Shown: in pieces, positions 45,578-53,951 of the stretch
Layout of the letters: each line of letters starts with the position of its first letter
Numbering within the stretch: position 1 is the first letter of the stretch
Assembly: GCF_001439805.1 (NCBI RefSeq)
Contig: NZ_JYLK01000010.1
Span: 1-64,000 of the forward strand
Source: Pseudomonas trivialis
Lineage (GTDB): Bacteria > Pseudomonadota > Gammaproteobacteria > Pseudomonadales > Pseudomonadaceae
Direction: 5' to 3'
DNA length: 64,000 nucleotides
Program-made: the position numbers and the translations under genes
Notes under the pieces: generated by a model
What the model saw: the letters and a program-made list of their open reading frames with translations, nothing else
Database searches by the model: none
What the model was told of the DNA's origin: nothing

Positions 45578-45970
45578 ATGACCCTTTTGTCACCCTCCCC
45601 GCTGTTCCGTCAGGGGCTTTGTCTTTTGACCCTCATCGCCTGCAGTGCATTAGCGCCTGTTGCCAGTGCCCACCATTCCTTTGCGCTGTTCGACCAGACC
45701 CAGACGCTCACGATCAAAGGTGTGGTCGAGCGCTTCGCCTGGACCAACCCGCACATCACCATCTATGTCGACGTTCCCGGGCCACCGGCCCAGCGCTTCA
45801 AGATCGAGACCGGCAGCGTCAATGCGCTGCAACGCACGGGCTGGACAGCCAATTCGGTCAAGGCTGGCGAAACCGCCGAGGTGTCCTTCAAACCGCTGAA
45901 AAACGGTGAACCGGGCGGGCTGCTGGTGGAGATCAAGATGGGTGACGTGGTGCTCTCGGGCGGCGGCTAA
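45578..45970 (+). CDS. DUF6152 family exported protein
   Basis: A 130-residue periplasmic protein, first of a twelve-gene operon. Signal peptide about 1-31 (LLTLIACSALAPVASA), with predicted mature start HHSFALFDQTQTL. The small beta domain has GVVERFAWTNPHITIYVDV, the DUF6152 hallmark with AHHSF and NPH histidines. Function unknown. The mature N-terminal His-His plus the later NPH motif suggests metal binding (inference). The next gene starts 65 bases downstream. Confidence 0.83.
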   Translation: MTLLSPSPLFRQGLCLLTLIACSALAPVASAHHSFALFDQTQTLTIKGVVERFAWTNPHITIYVDVPGPPAQRFKIETGSVNALQRTGWTANSVKAGETAEVSFKPLKNGEPGGLLVEIKMGDVVLSGGG

Positions 45971-46034
45971 ACGCGACCCCTCCCGAGTGCGACAACAACA
46001 GAACTGGGCAAACCAGCAACGCGGAGACACTTCA

Positions 46035-46817
46035 ATGAAACCAGCACGAACCTGCAGCACAGCCATGCTCTTCCTGGGAATGGTGCTCGTGACTGTCGCC
46101 GGGATGAGCAGCGCCGCGACAGCGTCAAAACCGCAAACCGACAAGCACAGCGTGGCCACCCGGCCAGACATCAGCGGCACCTGGGAAAGAACCCCGGACG
46201 ACTGGTTCGGCGAAAACCCGGACGACCCGGTACACCCCGGCGGTCCGATGGATCTCAAGGCACCCTATGCCGCCGAGTACGTTGAGCTCAAAAAGAAAGA
46301 GGCTGTGGCCAACGAAGCCGGAACGCCGATTGCCACCACCAGTTCCAAGTGCCTGCCCGAGGGCATGCCGACCATGATGGCAGCGCTCTTCCCGATCCAG
46401 ATCATTCGCGACGACAAGCAGGTGATCATCCTCGGCGAGTATCTCCAGCAGGTGCGGCGGATTCTTTTGAACCAGCCCATGCCACCGACAGACACTCTCG
46501 ACCCGCTGTACCAGGGCCATTCGCGCGGGTACTGGGAGGGCGACACGTTGGTGGTCGAGACCCAACGGGTGCGCACTGACGTGCGCTTTTACGACGTGCC
46601 TCATGGGCCGGCGATGAAGATCACCGAACGCATCCGGCTGCGCGGGCCGGATCACCTGGAAAACCAGGTCCTGATCGAAGACCCGCAGGTACTCAACACC
46701 CCCTATCGCTTTACGTTCGAGTACAAGCGCTCCAACTACGCCATTCAAGAATACGTGTGCGAGAACAACCAGATCGTGATCGACAGCGAGGGCAAGGCAT
46801 CTCTGAGCCTTGAGTGA
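46035..46817 (+). CDS. Exported protein of unknown function
   Basis: A 260-residue protein from the ATG at 46035 (MKPARTCSTAMLFLGMVLVTVAG) with GGAG upstream; the open frame's earlier start inside the preceding gene is rejected. Signal peptide, then ATRPDISGTWERTPDDWFGENPDDP, and a region rich in aromatic and acidic residues (YWEGDTLVVETQRVRTDVRFYDVPHGPAMKITERIRL). Proteins of this look often sit after DUF6152 genes, but I cannot assign a domain or function. It has two cysteines (SSKCLPEG, EYVCENN) that could form a disulfide. Confidence 0.78.
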   Translation: MKPARTCSTAMLFLGMVLVTVAGMSSAATASKPQTDKHSVATRPDISGTWERTPDDWFGENPDDPVHPGGPMDLKAPYAAEYVELKKKEAVANEAGTPIATTSSKCLPEGMPTMMAALFPIQIIRDDKQVIILGEYLQQVRRILLNQPMPPTDTLDPLYQGHSRGYWEGDTLVVETQRVRTDVRFYDVPHGPAMKITERIRLRGPDHLENQVLIEDPQVLNTPYRFTFEYKRSNYAIQEYVCENNQIVIDSEGKASLSLE

Positions 46818-46849
46818 ATCCGCCCGTCCCCCCCTCTGGAGCGCTAAGA

Positions 46850-48340
46850 ATGGAACGCCTGACCCCTATCGGCATCAGCGTTGTGTTGTCGCTGCTTGTC
46901 GCGTCGAACACGTTCGCCGAGGTGCCGCGCATGCCCACGGCTATCGCGGTGCCGCCTTCCGACAAGGCACCGCTGTCGTCGGCGACACGCCCGGGCACCG
47001 AATACAGCGACCTCAATCACTATGGTTACGTCGAGCAGGAGTACTACCTGCAAGGCGTCGCCCCGGCCATCACTGCCGCCGGCAAAACCCTGCTGGAAGC
47101 GCCTTACACCACGCGCATTCTGGTACGCAAACCGGCGGACCCGGCGCGTTTCAATGGCACGGTGGTGATCGAGCCGTTCAGTTGGTTCGGCGAGCGCGGT
47201 GCGGGCTGGATCCTGACCCGCGACTATTTGCTGCGGCGCGGCTACGCGTACGTCGGGTACACGCTGAACGTAAACAAGCCGGCGGTGGACCCCAAGTTCA
47301 TCTCCGAAACCCCGGCGGCCGAAGCCGAACAGATCGCCCAGTACGGGCGGATCGTGAACTTCGAGTTCATGCGCCGCTTCGACTTTGCCCGCTACGCGCC
47401 GCTGGGCACCTACTACGACCCGGCACACTTCACACGTGGCGAAGCGCCCGATCCGTTTGCACCCCAATCCCAGGGCATCGGCGCGCAGTTGGCGTTGCTG
47501 CTTAAAACCAAGGGGACACAGAGCCCACTGGCCGGCCTCGACGTGCAGCGCGTCTATGTGAATAGCTGGGCCGTCACCGCACAAGTCTGGATGGACTATC
47601 TCGACCAGGGTCGTCACCAGCAGTGGCGCATGCCCGACGAAACGCCGCTGATCGACGCCTACATGACCGGCCGCATGGCCTACGGAGAAGTGGGCGGCGA
47701 CGTGATCCGAGTGCCCCGCCAGATGCCCGAAGGCGTGCCGTTCGTGACGGTCTTCAGCCAGTCCGAATTGATGCACGACGTGATCGAAGGCATCCCCCTG
47801 CCCCCGGACACCGACACTCCGCAACTGCGCTACTACGAAGTCACTGGCATGCCCCATCTGCGCCTGGCCGACCTTGGTACGGAGCACACCGAACGGCTCG
47901 CTGCCGACATCGGCAAGGGCGACGACCCGCGGTGCCGGACGCTGTATGACGAACCGGTCGAACGGGTGGTCTCGGCGCTGCTCGATGGCATGGACCAATG
48001 GGTACGTGACGGCAAACCCATGCCCAACGCGCCCCGGGTGGTCCGTGACGGCAAGGCCGCTGCCCGTGCGCCCGCCACCGGCAACCTGCAAGGCGGCGTG
48101 CGCCCGCCGTGGATCCAGGTGCCCAGCGCCACCTACCTCACCGATCAAGAGACCGGCTGCGGGTTGATCTACGACACCAAGGTGCCTTACTCGAAGGAAG
48201 TGCTCGGCCAGCGTTATGGAAATTTCAACCGCTACGCACAGAAATTCGAAGACGCCAAAGCCGTTTCGATCAAGGAAGGCTATTTGCTGCCGGAGGATGC
48301 GGCGGGCCTGCATCCGATCGCAACCCCTCAAGATTTCTAA
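46850..48340 (+). CDS. Exported alpha/beta-hydrolase domain protein
   Basis: A 496-residue protein from the ATG at 46850 (MERLTPIGISVVLSLLVASNTFA-EV) with GGAG eight bases upstream. A GTG at 46814 overlaps the previous stop but would precede the signal peptide. The sequence fits the large alpha/beta-hydrolase domain-containing family (LEAPYTTRILVRKPADPARFNGTVVIEPFSWFGERGAGW...; GQRYGNFNRYAQKFEDA). The position of the usual nucleophile reads VNSWAVTAQV instead of GxSQG, so the serine is present but the classic elbow is degenerate. It may be inactive or act by a different mechanism. Confidence 0.83.
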   Translation: MERLTPIGISVVLSLLVASNTFAEVPRMPTAIAVPPSDKAPLSSATRPGTEYSDLNHYGYVEQEYYLQGVAPAITAAGKTLLEAPYTTRILVRKPADPARFNGTVVIEPFSWFGERGAGWILTRDYLLRRGYAYVGYTLNVNKPAVDPKFISETPAAEAEQIAQYGRIVNFEFMRRFDFARYAPLGTYYDPAHFTRGEAPDPFAPQSQGIGAQLALLLKTKGTQSPLAGLDVQRVYVNSWAVTAQVWMDYLDQGRHQQWRMPDETPLIDAYMTGRMAYGEVGGDVIRVPRQMPEGVPFVTVFSQSELMHDVIEGIPLPPDTDTPQLRYYEVTGMPHLRLADLGTEHTERLAADIGKGDDPRCRTLYDEPVERVVSALLDGMDQWVRDGKPMPNAPRVVRDGKAAARAPATGNLQGGVRPPWIQVPSATYLTDQETGCGLIYDTKVPYSKEVLGQRYGNFNRYAQKFEDAKAVSIKEGYLLPEDAAGLHPIATPQDF

Positions 48341-48361
48341 CCCACTGCGGAAGAAAAGCCG

Positions 48362-48850
48362 ATGTCATCTTCACTCATCATTGCCTGGATCTACGCGTCA
48401 CCGTTGAGCACTGCGATCCGCGACATCCTGTGGGTGATCCCCACCGTGCAGAGCATTCATATCATCGCCATCACCGTGCTCTTCGGCTCGGCACTGATTT
48501 CCGATCTTCGCCTGGCGGGCGTGTTCGCCAGCGATGAGCCCTTGCGCGGCGTCGTACGCCGTTACTACCCGTGGATGCGCAATGCGCTGATCGTGCTGCT
48601 GTGCACCGGGTTGGTGATGATCATCGCCGAGCCCGACCGGGTGCTCGTCAACTCGACGTTCTGGCTGAAGATGGCCCTGGTGGTGACAGCGTTCAGCATG
48701 ACCTGGTTGCTGCGCCGCCCGTTGATGCGCCCCGCCAGCCATGCAGGCAGCGACGACGCATCGCGTCCGGTGAAGGCACTTGCGTGGCTGTCGATCGGTT
48801 TGTGGTGCGTCGTGATCATTTGCGGTCGCTGGATCGCCTACACGATCTAA
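48362..48850 (+). CDS. DUF6644-like membrane protein
   Basis: A 162-residue integral membrane protein with four hydrophobic helices. HIIAITVLFGSALISDLRLAGVF carries a histidine-containing first helix, a hallmark of DUF6644-like proteins. GGAAG precedes the ATG. It is paralogous to the following gene, so they may form a heterodimer in the inner membrane. The function is unknown; conserved membrane histidines (QSIHII) raise the possibility of metal or heme binding (inference). Confidence 0.82.
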   Translation: MSSSLIIAWIYASPLSTAIRDILWVIPTVQSIHIIAITVLFGSALISDLRLAGVFASDEPLRGVVRRYYPWMRNALIVLLCTGLVMIIAEPDRVLVNSTFWLKMALVVTAFSMTWLLRRPLMRPASHAGSDDASRPVKALAWLSIGLWCVVIICGRWIAYTI

Positions 48851-48882
48851 GCGTTTTCAACGAAAGTTATCAGGTATTCGCC

Positions 48883-49371
48883 ATGGATATTCAACCCCTG
48901 CTGCAAGCCGTTCAGGACACCTCTGTCGCGACGCTCATCCGCGAGTCAGGCTCGGCTTTTCCGATGCTCGAATCGGTGCATGTGATCGGCATTGCAATCG
49001 TCTACGGCACCATCGCCGTGGTGGACTTGCGCCTGCTTGGCGTGACCGCCCACCGGCGCGGCGCGCTCAAGCTGATCCAGGATTTACTGCCCTACACCTG
49101 GGTTGCGTTCGTGACCTGTGTGATCACCGGTCTGCTGATGTTCTGCGCCAATGGCACGACCTATGTGCAGAACACCGCGTTCCTTTTCAAAATGGGCCTG
49201 TTGATGCTGGCAGGCATCAACATGGCGGTGTTCCACCTGGGGGCCTTTCGCCGAATCGCCGAATGGGACACCCAACTGCCGCCTCCCCGTCAGGCGCGTG
49301 TCGCCGGCTTCAGCTCGTTGCTGCTGTGGGCGGGCGTGGTGTTCCTCGGCCGCTGGATTGCATTTCTCTGA
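48883..49371 (+). CDS. DUF6644-like membrane protein, second copy
   Basis: A 162-residue integral membrane protein with about four helices. MLESVHVIGIAIVYGTIAVVDLRLLGVTAHRR parallels SIHIIAITVLFGSALISDLRLAGV of the preceding gene and keeps the helix-one histidine and the DLRLxG loop. Further histidine in MAVFHLGAFRRIAEWD. The stop overlaps the next start by one base (TGATG). Product of a local duplication; function unknown. Confidence 0.85.
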   Translation: MDIQPLLQAVQDTSVATLIRESGSAFPMLESVHVIGIAIVYGTIAVVDLRLLGVTAHRRGALKLIQDLLPYTWVAFVTCVITGLLMFCANGTTYVQNTAFLFKMGLLMLAGINMAVFHLGAFRRIAEWDTQLPPPRQARVAGFSSLLLWAGVVFLGRWIAFL

Positions 49372-50072
49372 TGGCGCGTTCAGCCGCTGCCGTCACGCGG
49401 GTGCGCCCACGCTCCAGCGGCTGGGAGTCGCTGGCCCTGGTGCTGGCGACCCTGGCCGTCATCGCCAGCGTGGCAGGCTACGTGCTGCTGCGCCCCGAAC
49501 GCGTTGGCCCGCCCACCCCGTTGAGCTGGCAGGTACGTTCCTTCGATGGCCTGGGTGCGGTCGATCAGGCCATCCACAGCGCATTGCTGCCGGCCGGTGA
49601 AGAAATCATCTGGAACAACAACGATACCGGCGGCTGGGTCACTCTGGAGCGTGCCCAGGAACTGTTGCTGCCGCCCTTCTACCGGGATGCCTTCTGGAAG
49701 GCCAATGGTGAAGTGCACTGGCAATTGATTCTGCCCGGCACCCACCTGGCCCATAAGGGCGGCGACGACGATGCCACGGCGGCAGACCAGACCGCCAGCG
49801 ACGTGTCTAAAGCCACCCTGGGCCAGGGCGCGACGGTCTACTACGGCTCAGCCGGCCACGCGCCCGGCCAGAGCGCCTACCTGCTGATCATCGGGCATGC
49901 CCATGCCGGTGTGATGTGGGCCAACCAGGCGACGATCTGGGTCCACCGCGACCCAAACGCGCCCTACCCCGCCATCGTCAAGCCCGAATCCCTGGTCGGC
50001 GAGGGTTGGCGCCAAGTCATCCCGTACGACGGCGCCAGCGAAATCGAACGCGTAAAAGGAACCCAGCCATGA
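49371..50072 (+). CDS. DUF6162 family protein
   Basis: A 233-residue protein with one N-terminal membrane anchor (ESLALVLATLAVIASVAGYVLL, about 19-40) and a periplasmic domain. The domain contains a histidine-rich stretch SAGHAPGQSAYLLIIGHAHAGVMWANQATIWVHRDP (about 158-193). DUF6162 genes in Pseudomonas are found with Zn/Mn-type ABC transporters, as here. It could be a periplasmic metal relay (inference). The stop overlaps the next start as ATGA, and the one-base overlap upstream shows tight coupling. Confidence 0.85.
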   Translation: MARSAAAVTRVRPRSSGWESLALVLATLAVIASVAGYVLLRPERVGPPTPLSWQVRSFDGLGAVDQAIHSALLPAGEEIIWNNNDTGGWVTLERAQELLLPPFYRDAFWKANGEVHWQLILPGTHLAHKGGDDDATAADQTASDVSKATLGQGATVYYGSAGHAPGQSAYLLIIGHAHAGVMWANQATIWVHRDPNAPYPAIVKPESLVGEGWRQVIPYDGASEIERVKGTQP

Positions 50073-51001
50073 CTGTTGCCACGAAACCCCGCGCCTTGTG
50101 GCGCCGTTGCATCGCGCTGTGGGTGCTGATACCCGCCATCGCGCTCGCCGCCCCGGCCTTGGCCTCGGCGAAGCCACTCAGAATCGGTATCACCCTGCAT
50201 CCCTATTACAGCTTCGTGGCCAATATCGTGGGTGATCGGGCGCAAGTCGTTGCGCTCATCCCGGCAGAGGCCAACCCGCACAATTACCAGCCGCAGCCCG
50301 ATGACATCACCCGCGCGATGAATATCGATGTGCTGGTGGTCAACGGCATCGGCCACGATGAATGGGCCTTCCAGATCATCAAGGCCGCCGGCCGTACGGA
50401 AAACCTGCCGATTATCCAGGCGAATGCGACGGTGGCCCTGATTCCCATCGGCGGCGACCAGGAAGGCGTGAAGGTGGTCAACCCGCACACGTTCGTCTCC
50501 ACCACGGCGGCGATACAACAGGTGTTCGAGATCGCTCGCCGGCTCGGTGAACTGGACCCGGACAACGCTGCCACGTATAGAAAAAATGCGCTGGCGTATG
50601 CCGGCCGTATCCGCGAGCTGCGTGCAGGCTTCATGACGCGCTTCGCCGCACTGGACCTGTCTTCGTTCCGCTGCGCGACGACCCATGCCGGCTACGACTA
50701 CATGATGCAGGAGTTCGGCCTGTTCGTAAGCGCCGTGATCGAGCCGCGCCACGGCGTCGCGCCCACAGCTCGCCAATTGGCCAACACCATCGAGGCGATC
50801 AAGAAAGCCAACGTCAAGGTGCTGTTCGCCGAGAAGAACTTCTCCCTCGACCTGGCCAAACCCATCGAAGCCGCCACCGGCGTGAAGGTGTTCGCCCTGT
50901 CCCATATCACCGGCGATACCTACAGCGCGGACGAGTTCGAGGTGGCGATGCGCGAAAACCTCGAAACCCTGGCGCAAGCCGTTGAGTACACCCAGCAATG
51001 A
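50069..51001 (+). CDS. Metal ABC transporter substrate-binding protein (ZnuA/TroA family)
   Basis: A 310-residue periplasmic binding protein from the ATG at 50069 (MTVATKPRALWRRCIAL). Signal peptide to about ALASA-KP. All cluster A-I metal ligands are recognisable: His in EANPHNYQP, His in VVNPHTFVS, His in ATTHAGYDYM and an acidic residue in VLFAEKNFS. The histidine-rich loop of high-zinc ZnuA proteins is absent. It delivers Zn2+ or Mn2+ to the permease encoded downstream. ATGA overlap with the DUF6162 gene. Confidence 0.93.
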   Translation: MTVATKPRALWRRCIALWVLIPAIALAAPALASAKPLRIGITLHPYYSFVANIVGDRAQVVALIPAEANPHNYQPQPDDITRAMNIDVLVVNGIGHDEWAFQIIKAAGRTENLPIIQANATVALIPIGGDQEGVKVVNPHTFVSTTAAIQQVFEIARRLGELDPDNAATYRKNALAYAGRIRELRAGFMTRFAALDLSSFRCATTHAGYDYMMQEFGLFVSAVIEPRHGVAPTARQLANTIEAIKKANVKVLFAEKNFSLDLAKPIEAATGVKVFALSHITGDTYSADEFEVAMRENLETLAQAVEYTQQ

Positions 51002-51024
51002 ACGCGCTGAAGGAGGAATACGCA

Positions 51025-51705
51025 ATGCGCGGGCCCGCCATTGTGTTCGACAACGTCTGCCTGCGACTGGGCGGCACGCAGGTGCTCGATCAGGTGAACC
51101 TGCGCATCGAGGCCGGCGCCCTGCACTGCCTGGTAGGCCCCAACGGCGGCGGCAAGACCTCGCTGGTGCGTGCGCTGCTGGGCCAGATGCCGCACTCGGG
51201 GACGATCCGATTCGAGGGTGAATTCACCACGCCCCTGGGGTATGTCCCGCAGTTGCCGGACTTCGACCGCAATGTGCCGATGACCGTCAACGATCTCATG
51301 GCCCTGCTGGGTCAACGCCGGCCCGCCTTCCTGGGCGCAAGCCGCGCGGCCAGGGCAGCCAATGACCAGGCCCTGGAACGTACCGGCATGGCGGGAATGG
51401 GTAAAAAACCGTTTGGCAGCTTGTCCGGCGGCCAGCGTCAACGTGTGCTGCTGGCTCAGGCGATCAGCCCGATGCCGTGGCTGCTGATCCTCGATGAGCC
51501 GACCGCAGGGATCGACGAAGCCGGTGTGCGCCTGGTGGAGGCACTGGTGACTGAGCTGAACACCCGTGGGGTGACCATCCTGTGGATCAACCACGACCTC
51601 GAACAGGTCAAGCGCATCGCGCAGTCCGTGACCGTTATCAACCAGCGGGTGCTGTTTCACGGCCCCGCCGAGCAGATCGACAGCCGACTGGAGGTCATTC
51701 GATGA
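51025..51705 (+). CDS. Metal ABC transporter ATP-binding protein (ZnuC type)
   Basis: A 226-residue ATPase. An ATG at 50998 overlaps the previous stop, but the internal ATG at 51025 (MRGPAIVFDNVCLRLGG) is chosen because AAGGAGGAA, the strongest ribosome site in the operon, lies 8 bases before it. Walker A GPNGGGKTSL, signature LSGGQRQRV, Walker B LLILDEPTAGID and H-loop INHDLEQV are all present. It energises the Zn/Mn-type importer. The stop overlaps the permease start (ATGA). Confidence 0.93.
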   Translation: MRGPAIVFDNVCLRLGGTQVLDQVNLRIEAGALHCLVGPNGGGKTSLVRALLGQMPHSGTIRFEGEFTTPLGYVPQLPDFDRNVPMTVNDLMALLGQRRPAFLGASRAARAANDQALERTGMAGMGKKPFGSLSGGQRQRVLLAQAISPMPWLLILDEPTAGIDEAGVRLVEALVTELNTRGVTILWINHDLEQVKRIAQSVTVINQRVLFHGPAEQIDSRLEVIR

Positions 51706-52607
51706 ATGCCTTGTATGACTTCATTCGCGATCACCTCCAGGCGCTCGCCGCAAGTCACGTGTTGCCGCAACCCTTCGAATACGAGTTCGTGATCAATGCG
51801 TTGATGTGCTCAGTGCTGATCGGTCCGTTGCTGGGGGTGTTGGGCTCGATGGTGATGATCAAGCGGATGGCGTTCTTCAGCCAGTCCGTGGGCAATGCGG
51901 CGATGACCGGCGTGGCCATTGGCGTGCTGATCGGCGAGTCGTACACCTCGCCCTACTTTTCGATGTTCGGCTTCTGCCTGCTGTTCGCCCTGACGCTCAA
52001 GTACACCCAGCACCGCACCACCCTGGCCAATGACACGCTGATCGGCGTATTCCTCTCCATCTCGCTGGCGGTCGGTGCCTCATTGCTGCTGTTCGTGTCA
52101 GCGAAAATCAACACGCATGTGATGGAGGGTGTGCTGTTCGGCTCGATCCTGGCCGTTGACCACACCGACATGAACGTACTGCTGGGCGTGACCGTGATTT
52201 GCACGCTGATCGGCCTGCCCCTCTACAACGGCATGTTGCTTTCCAGCCTCAATCCAAGCCTGGCCCATGCGCGCGGCGTAAAGGTGCGCAGCGTCGAGTA
52301 CCTGTTCGTGGTGCTGGTCACCCTGGTAACGGTCGCCTGCCTGAAGATCATCGGTGCCGTGCTGGTCGAGGCCCTGCTGCTGATACCGGCAGCGGCCGCC
52401 CGCAACATCAGCCATTCATTGCCTGGCCTGGTCACATGGGCCGTGCTGATTGCGACCTTTTCCTGCGTGGTCGGCATTCTGGCACCGATGCAGTTCCATA
52501 TTCCCGTGCCCACGGGCGGCGCCATCGTGATCGTCGCGGCCCTGGTGTTTGCGTTCACAACCATCATCCGCGGCACCGCGCCGCAGTTCAGAGGGGCCAG
52601 CGTATGA
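51702..52607 (+). CDS. Metal ABC transporter permease (ZnuB type)
   Basis: A 301-residue inner-membrane permease of the ABC-3 family with about eight hydrophobic segments. Typical parts: LLGVLGSMVMIKRMAFFSQSVGNAAMTGVAIG, HVMEGVLFGSILAV and LKIIGAVLVEALLLIPAAAARNISHSLPGLV. It is coupled to the ATPase by ATGA and to the next gene by the same 4-base overlap (52604-52607). Confidence 0.93.
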   Translation: MNALYDFIRDHLQALAASHVLPQPFEYEFVINALMCSVLIGPLLGVLGSMVMIKRMAFFSQSVGNAAMTGVAIGVLIGESYTSPYFSMFGFCLLFALTLKYTQHRTTLANDTLIGVFLSISLAVGASLLLFVSAKINTHVMEGVLFGSILAVDHTDMNVLLGVTVICTLIGLPLYNGMLLSSLNPSLAHARGVKVRSVEYLFVVLVTLVTVACLKIIGAVLVEALLLIPAAAARNISHSLPGLVTWAVLIATFSCVVGILAPMQFHIPVPTGGAIVIVAALVFAFTTIIRGTAPQFRGASV

Positions 52608-53599
52608 CACGGTTCAACCCATCCATTCGCCCCTGGCTGGTGCTGCTGGCATGGCTGCTGGGCGGCGCGCCGTCAGCCTTCGCGGACGTCAACCAACAAA
52701 AAGTGCTGGTCGCCCTGCCGGCGGTGTATGCACTCACGTCGGCACTCGGCGAAGGCACACACCTCGAGGTCGTACGTGTTCCGCTGGACGCCGCCGTCCC
52801 CATGGAAAGCCAGGCCAACGCGCTGTCGCGCCTGGACCCCACCGTGTTCCAGACGGCCGTCGCCGTGGTCACCCTGAGCAGCCTGTGGCGCGCTGACCCG
52901 CTGTATGCGACGGCGCGGCGCCACACTCTGCGGATCGTCGAAATCGATGCTTCGCATTCATGGGACAACCTCAAGCCCGGTGTGGCCACCACCCGTGTGC
53001 CCGCCAATGATGTGCCCTGGGCTGACGTTCGCAACGCCGAAGGCCCCCCGTCGCCTTACGCCTGGCTGGGGCCCGTGAATGCCATGCGCATGTCGGCGCT
53101 GATTGCCGCTGACCTGGCGCGGCTGTCCCCGGACGACGCGCCACGAATCGCGCGCAACCTCGCCGCGCTCGACGGCCGGATCCGCCAACTGAAGGCCGAC
53201 TACGGTGACCGGCTGCTGAAAGTGCCGGACCTGCGCGTTCTGTCGCTGACCAGCGAGCCGGTCTACTTGCTCGGCGAGTTCGGCGTGTACGTAGACGGTT
53301 GGTTCGTACGCCAGGACATCGACTGGACTGACGCCGACCGCGCCGCCCTGACTCGCTACCTTCGCGAGCGTGATATCCGCGTGGTGGTCCACAAATGGGC
53401 GCCTGACGCCAGGATTGTACGAGCCATCGAGGACGGCGGCGCACGCCTGCTGATCCTGGATATCGGCAATCCGGGCATGCTCGCCAACAAGGCCAACAGC
53501 TACGAGGCGCTGTTGAGTTCCAACCTGGACGCCTTGCTGGCGGCTTTTGCGCCGGCCAGTCCCCCTGCGGCTGCCATTCAAGCAGCGGCGCCGCAGTGA
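52604..53599 (+). CDS. Second TroA-like binding protein lacking metal ligands
   Basis: A 331-residue exported protein (signal peptide MTRFNPSIRPWLVLLAWLLGGAPSAFA-DV) with the overall TroA/ZnuA layout, including the linker-helix region SPYAWLGPVNAMRMSALIAADLARLSPDDAPRIARNLAALDGRIRQL. The ligand positions have changed: where homologues have NPH, PHxW and THxAF this protein has PMESQ, SPYAW and TSEPVYL. All three histidines are missing. It probably binds something other than a bare divalent ion, such as a metal complex, or serves as an accessory subunit. The C-terminus is Ala/Pro-rich. Confidence 0.85.
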   Translation: MTRFNPSIRPWLVLLAWLLGGAPSAFADVNQQKVLVALPAVYALTSALGEGTHLEVVRVPLDAAVPMESQANALSRLDPTVFQTAVAVVTLSSLWRADPLYATARRHTLRIVEIDASHSWDNLKPGVATTRVPANDVPWADVRNAEGPPSPYAWLGPVNAMRMSALIAADLARLSPDDAPRIARNLAALDGRIRQLKADYGDRLLKVPDLRVLSLTSEPVYLLGEFGVYVDGWFVRQDIDWTDADRAALTRYLRERDIRVVVHKWAPDARIVRAIEDGGARLLILDIGNPGMLANKANSYEALLSSNLDALLAAFAPASPPAAAIQAAAPQ

Positions 53600-53627
53600 T
53601 TCATCTCGACCCTAGAGGCTGAACCTT

Positions 53628-53951
53628 ATGAAAGCGCAAATGTTTGCCCACCCGATCCTGCTGGCAAGTGCACTGCTGTTCTGCCAGGCCGCCCTGGCCC
53701 ATGGCCCGGTTTTCGACTGTTATATCGAGCACGACGACTGGGTCAAGTGCGAAGCGGGCTACACCGACGGCAGTTCCGCCGTGGGTCGAAAAATCCATGT
53801 CCAGGACACGAGCAACAAGCTGTTGCTTGAAGGCACTGTCGGCAAGGACAACAGCTACACGTTCCAGGCCCCCGCCGGCGCGTACTCCGTTGAGTTTCTG
53901 GGCGGCGAAAACCATGGCGCCACCATTCAGTCCTCCGACATTACACAGTGA
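53628..53951 (+). CDS. Small exported protein of unknown function
   Basis: A 107-residue periplasmic protein. Signal peptide about 1-24 (HPILLASALLFCQAALA) leaves HGPVFDCYIEHDDWVKCEAGY as the mature start, with an N-terminal histidine and a closely spaced cysteine pair. The rest is a small beta domain (KIHVQDTSNKLLLEGTVGKDNSYTFQAPAGAYSVEFLGGENH) resembling a carboxypeptidase-regulatory or transthyretin-like fold. Its position between binding protein and DUF4198 gene suggests a metal-related role (inference). Confidence 0.8.
   Translation: MKAQMFAHPILLASALLFCQAALAHGPVFDCYIEHDDWVKCEAGYTDGSSAVGRKIHVQDTSNKLLLEGTVGKDNSYTFQAPAGAYSVEFLGGENHGATIQSSDITQ

Noticed and set aside
46844..48331. Minus-strand open frame of 495 codons opposite the exported hydrolase
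   Set aside because: Antisense shadow. The coding strand has signal peptide, ribosome site and family similarity.
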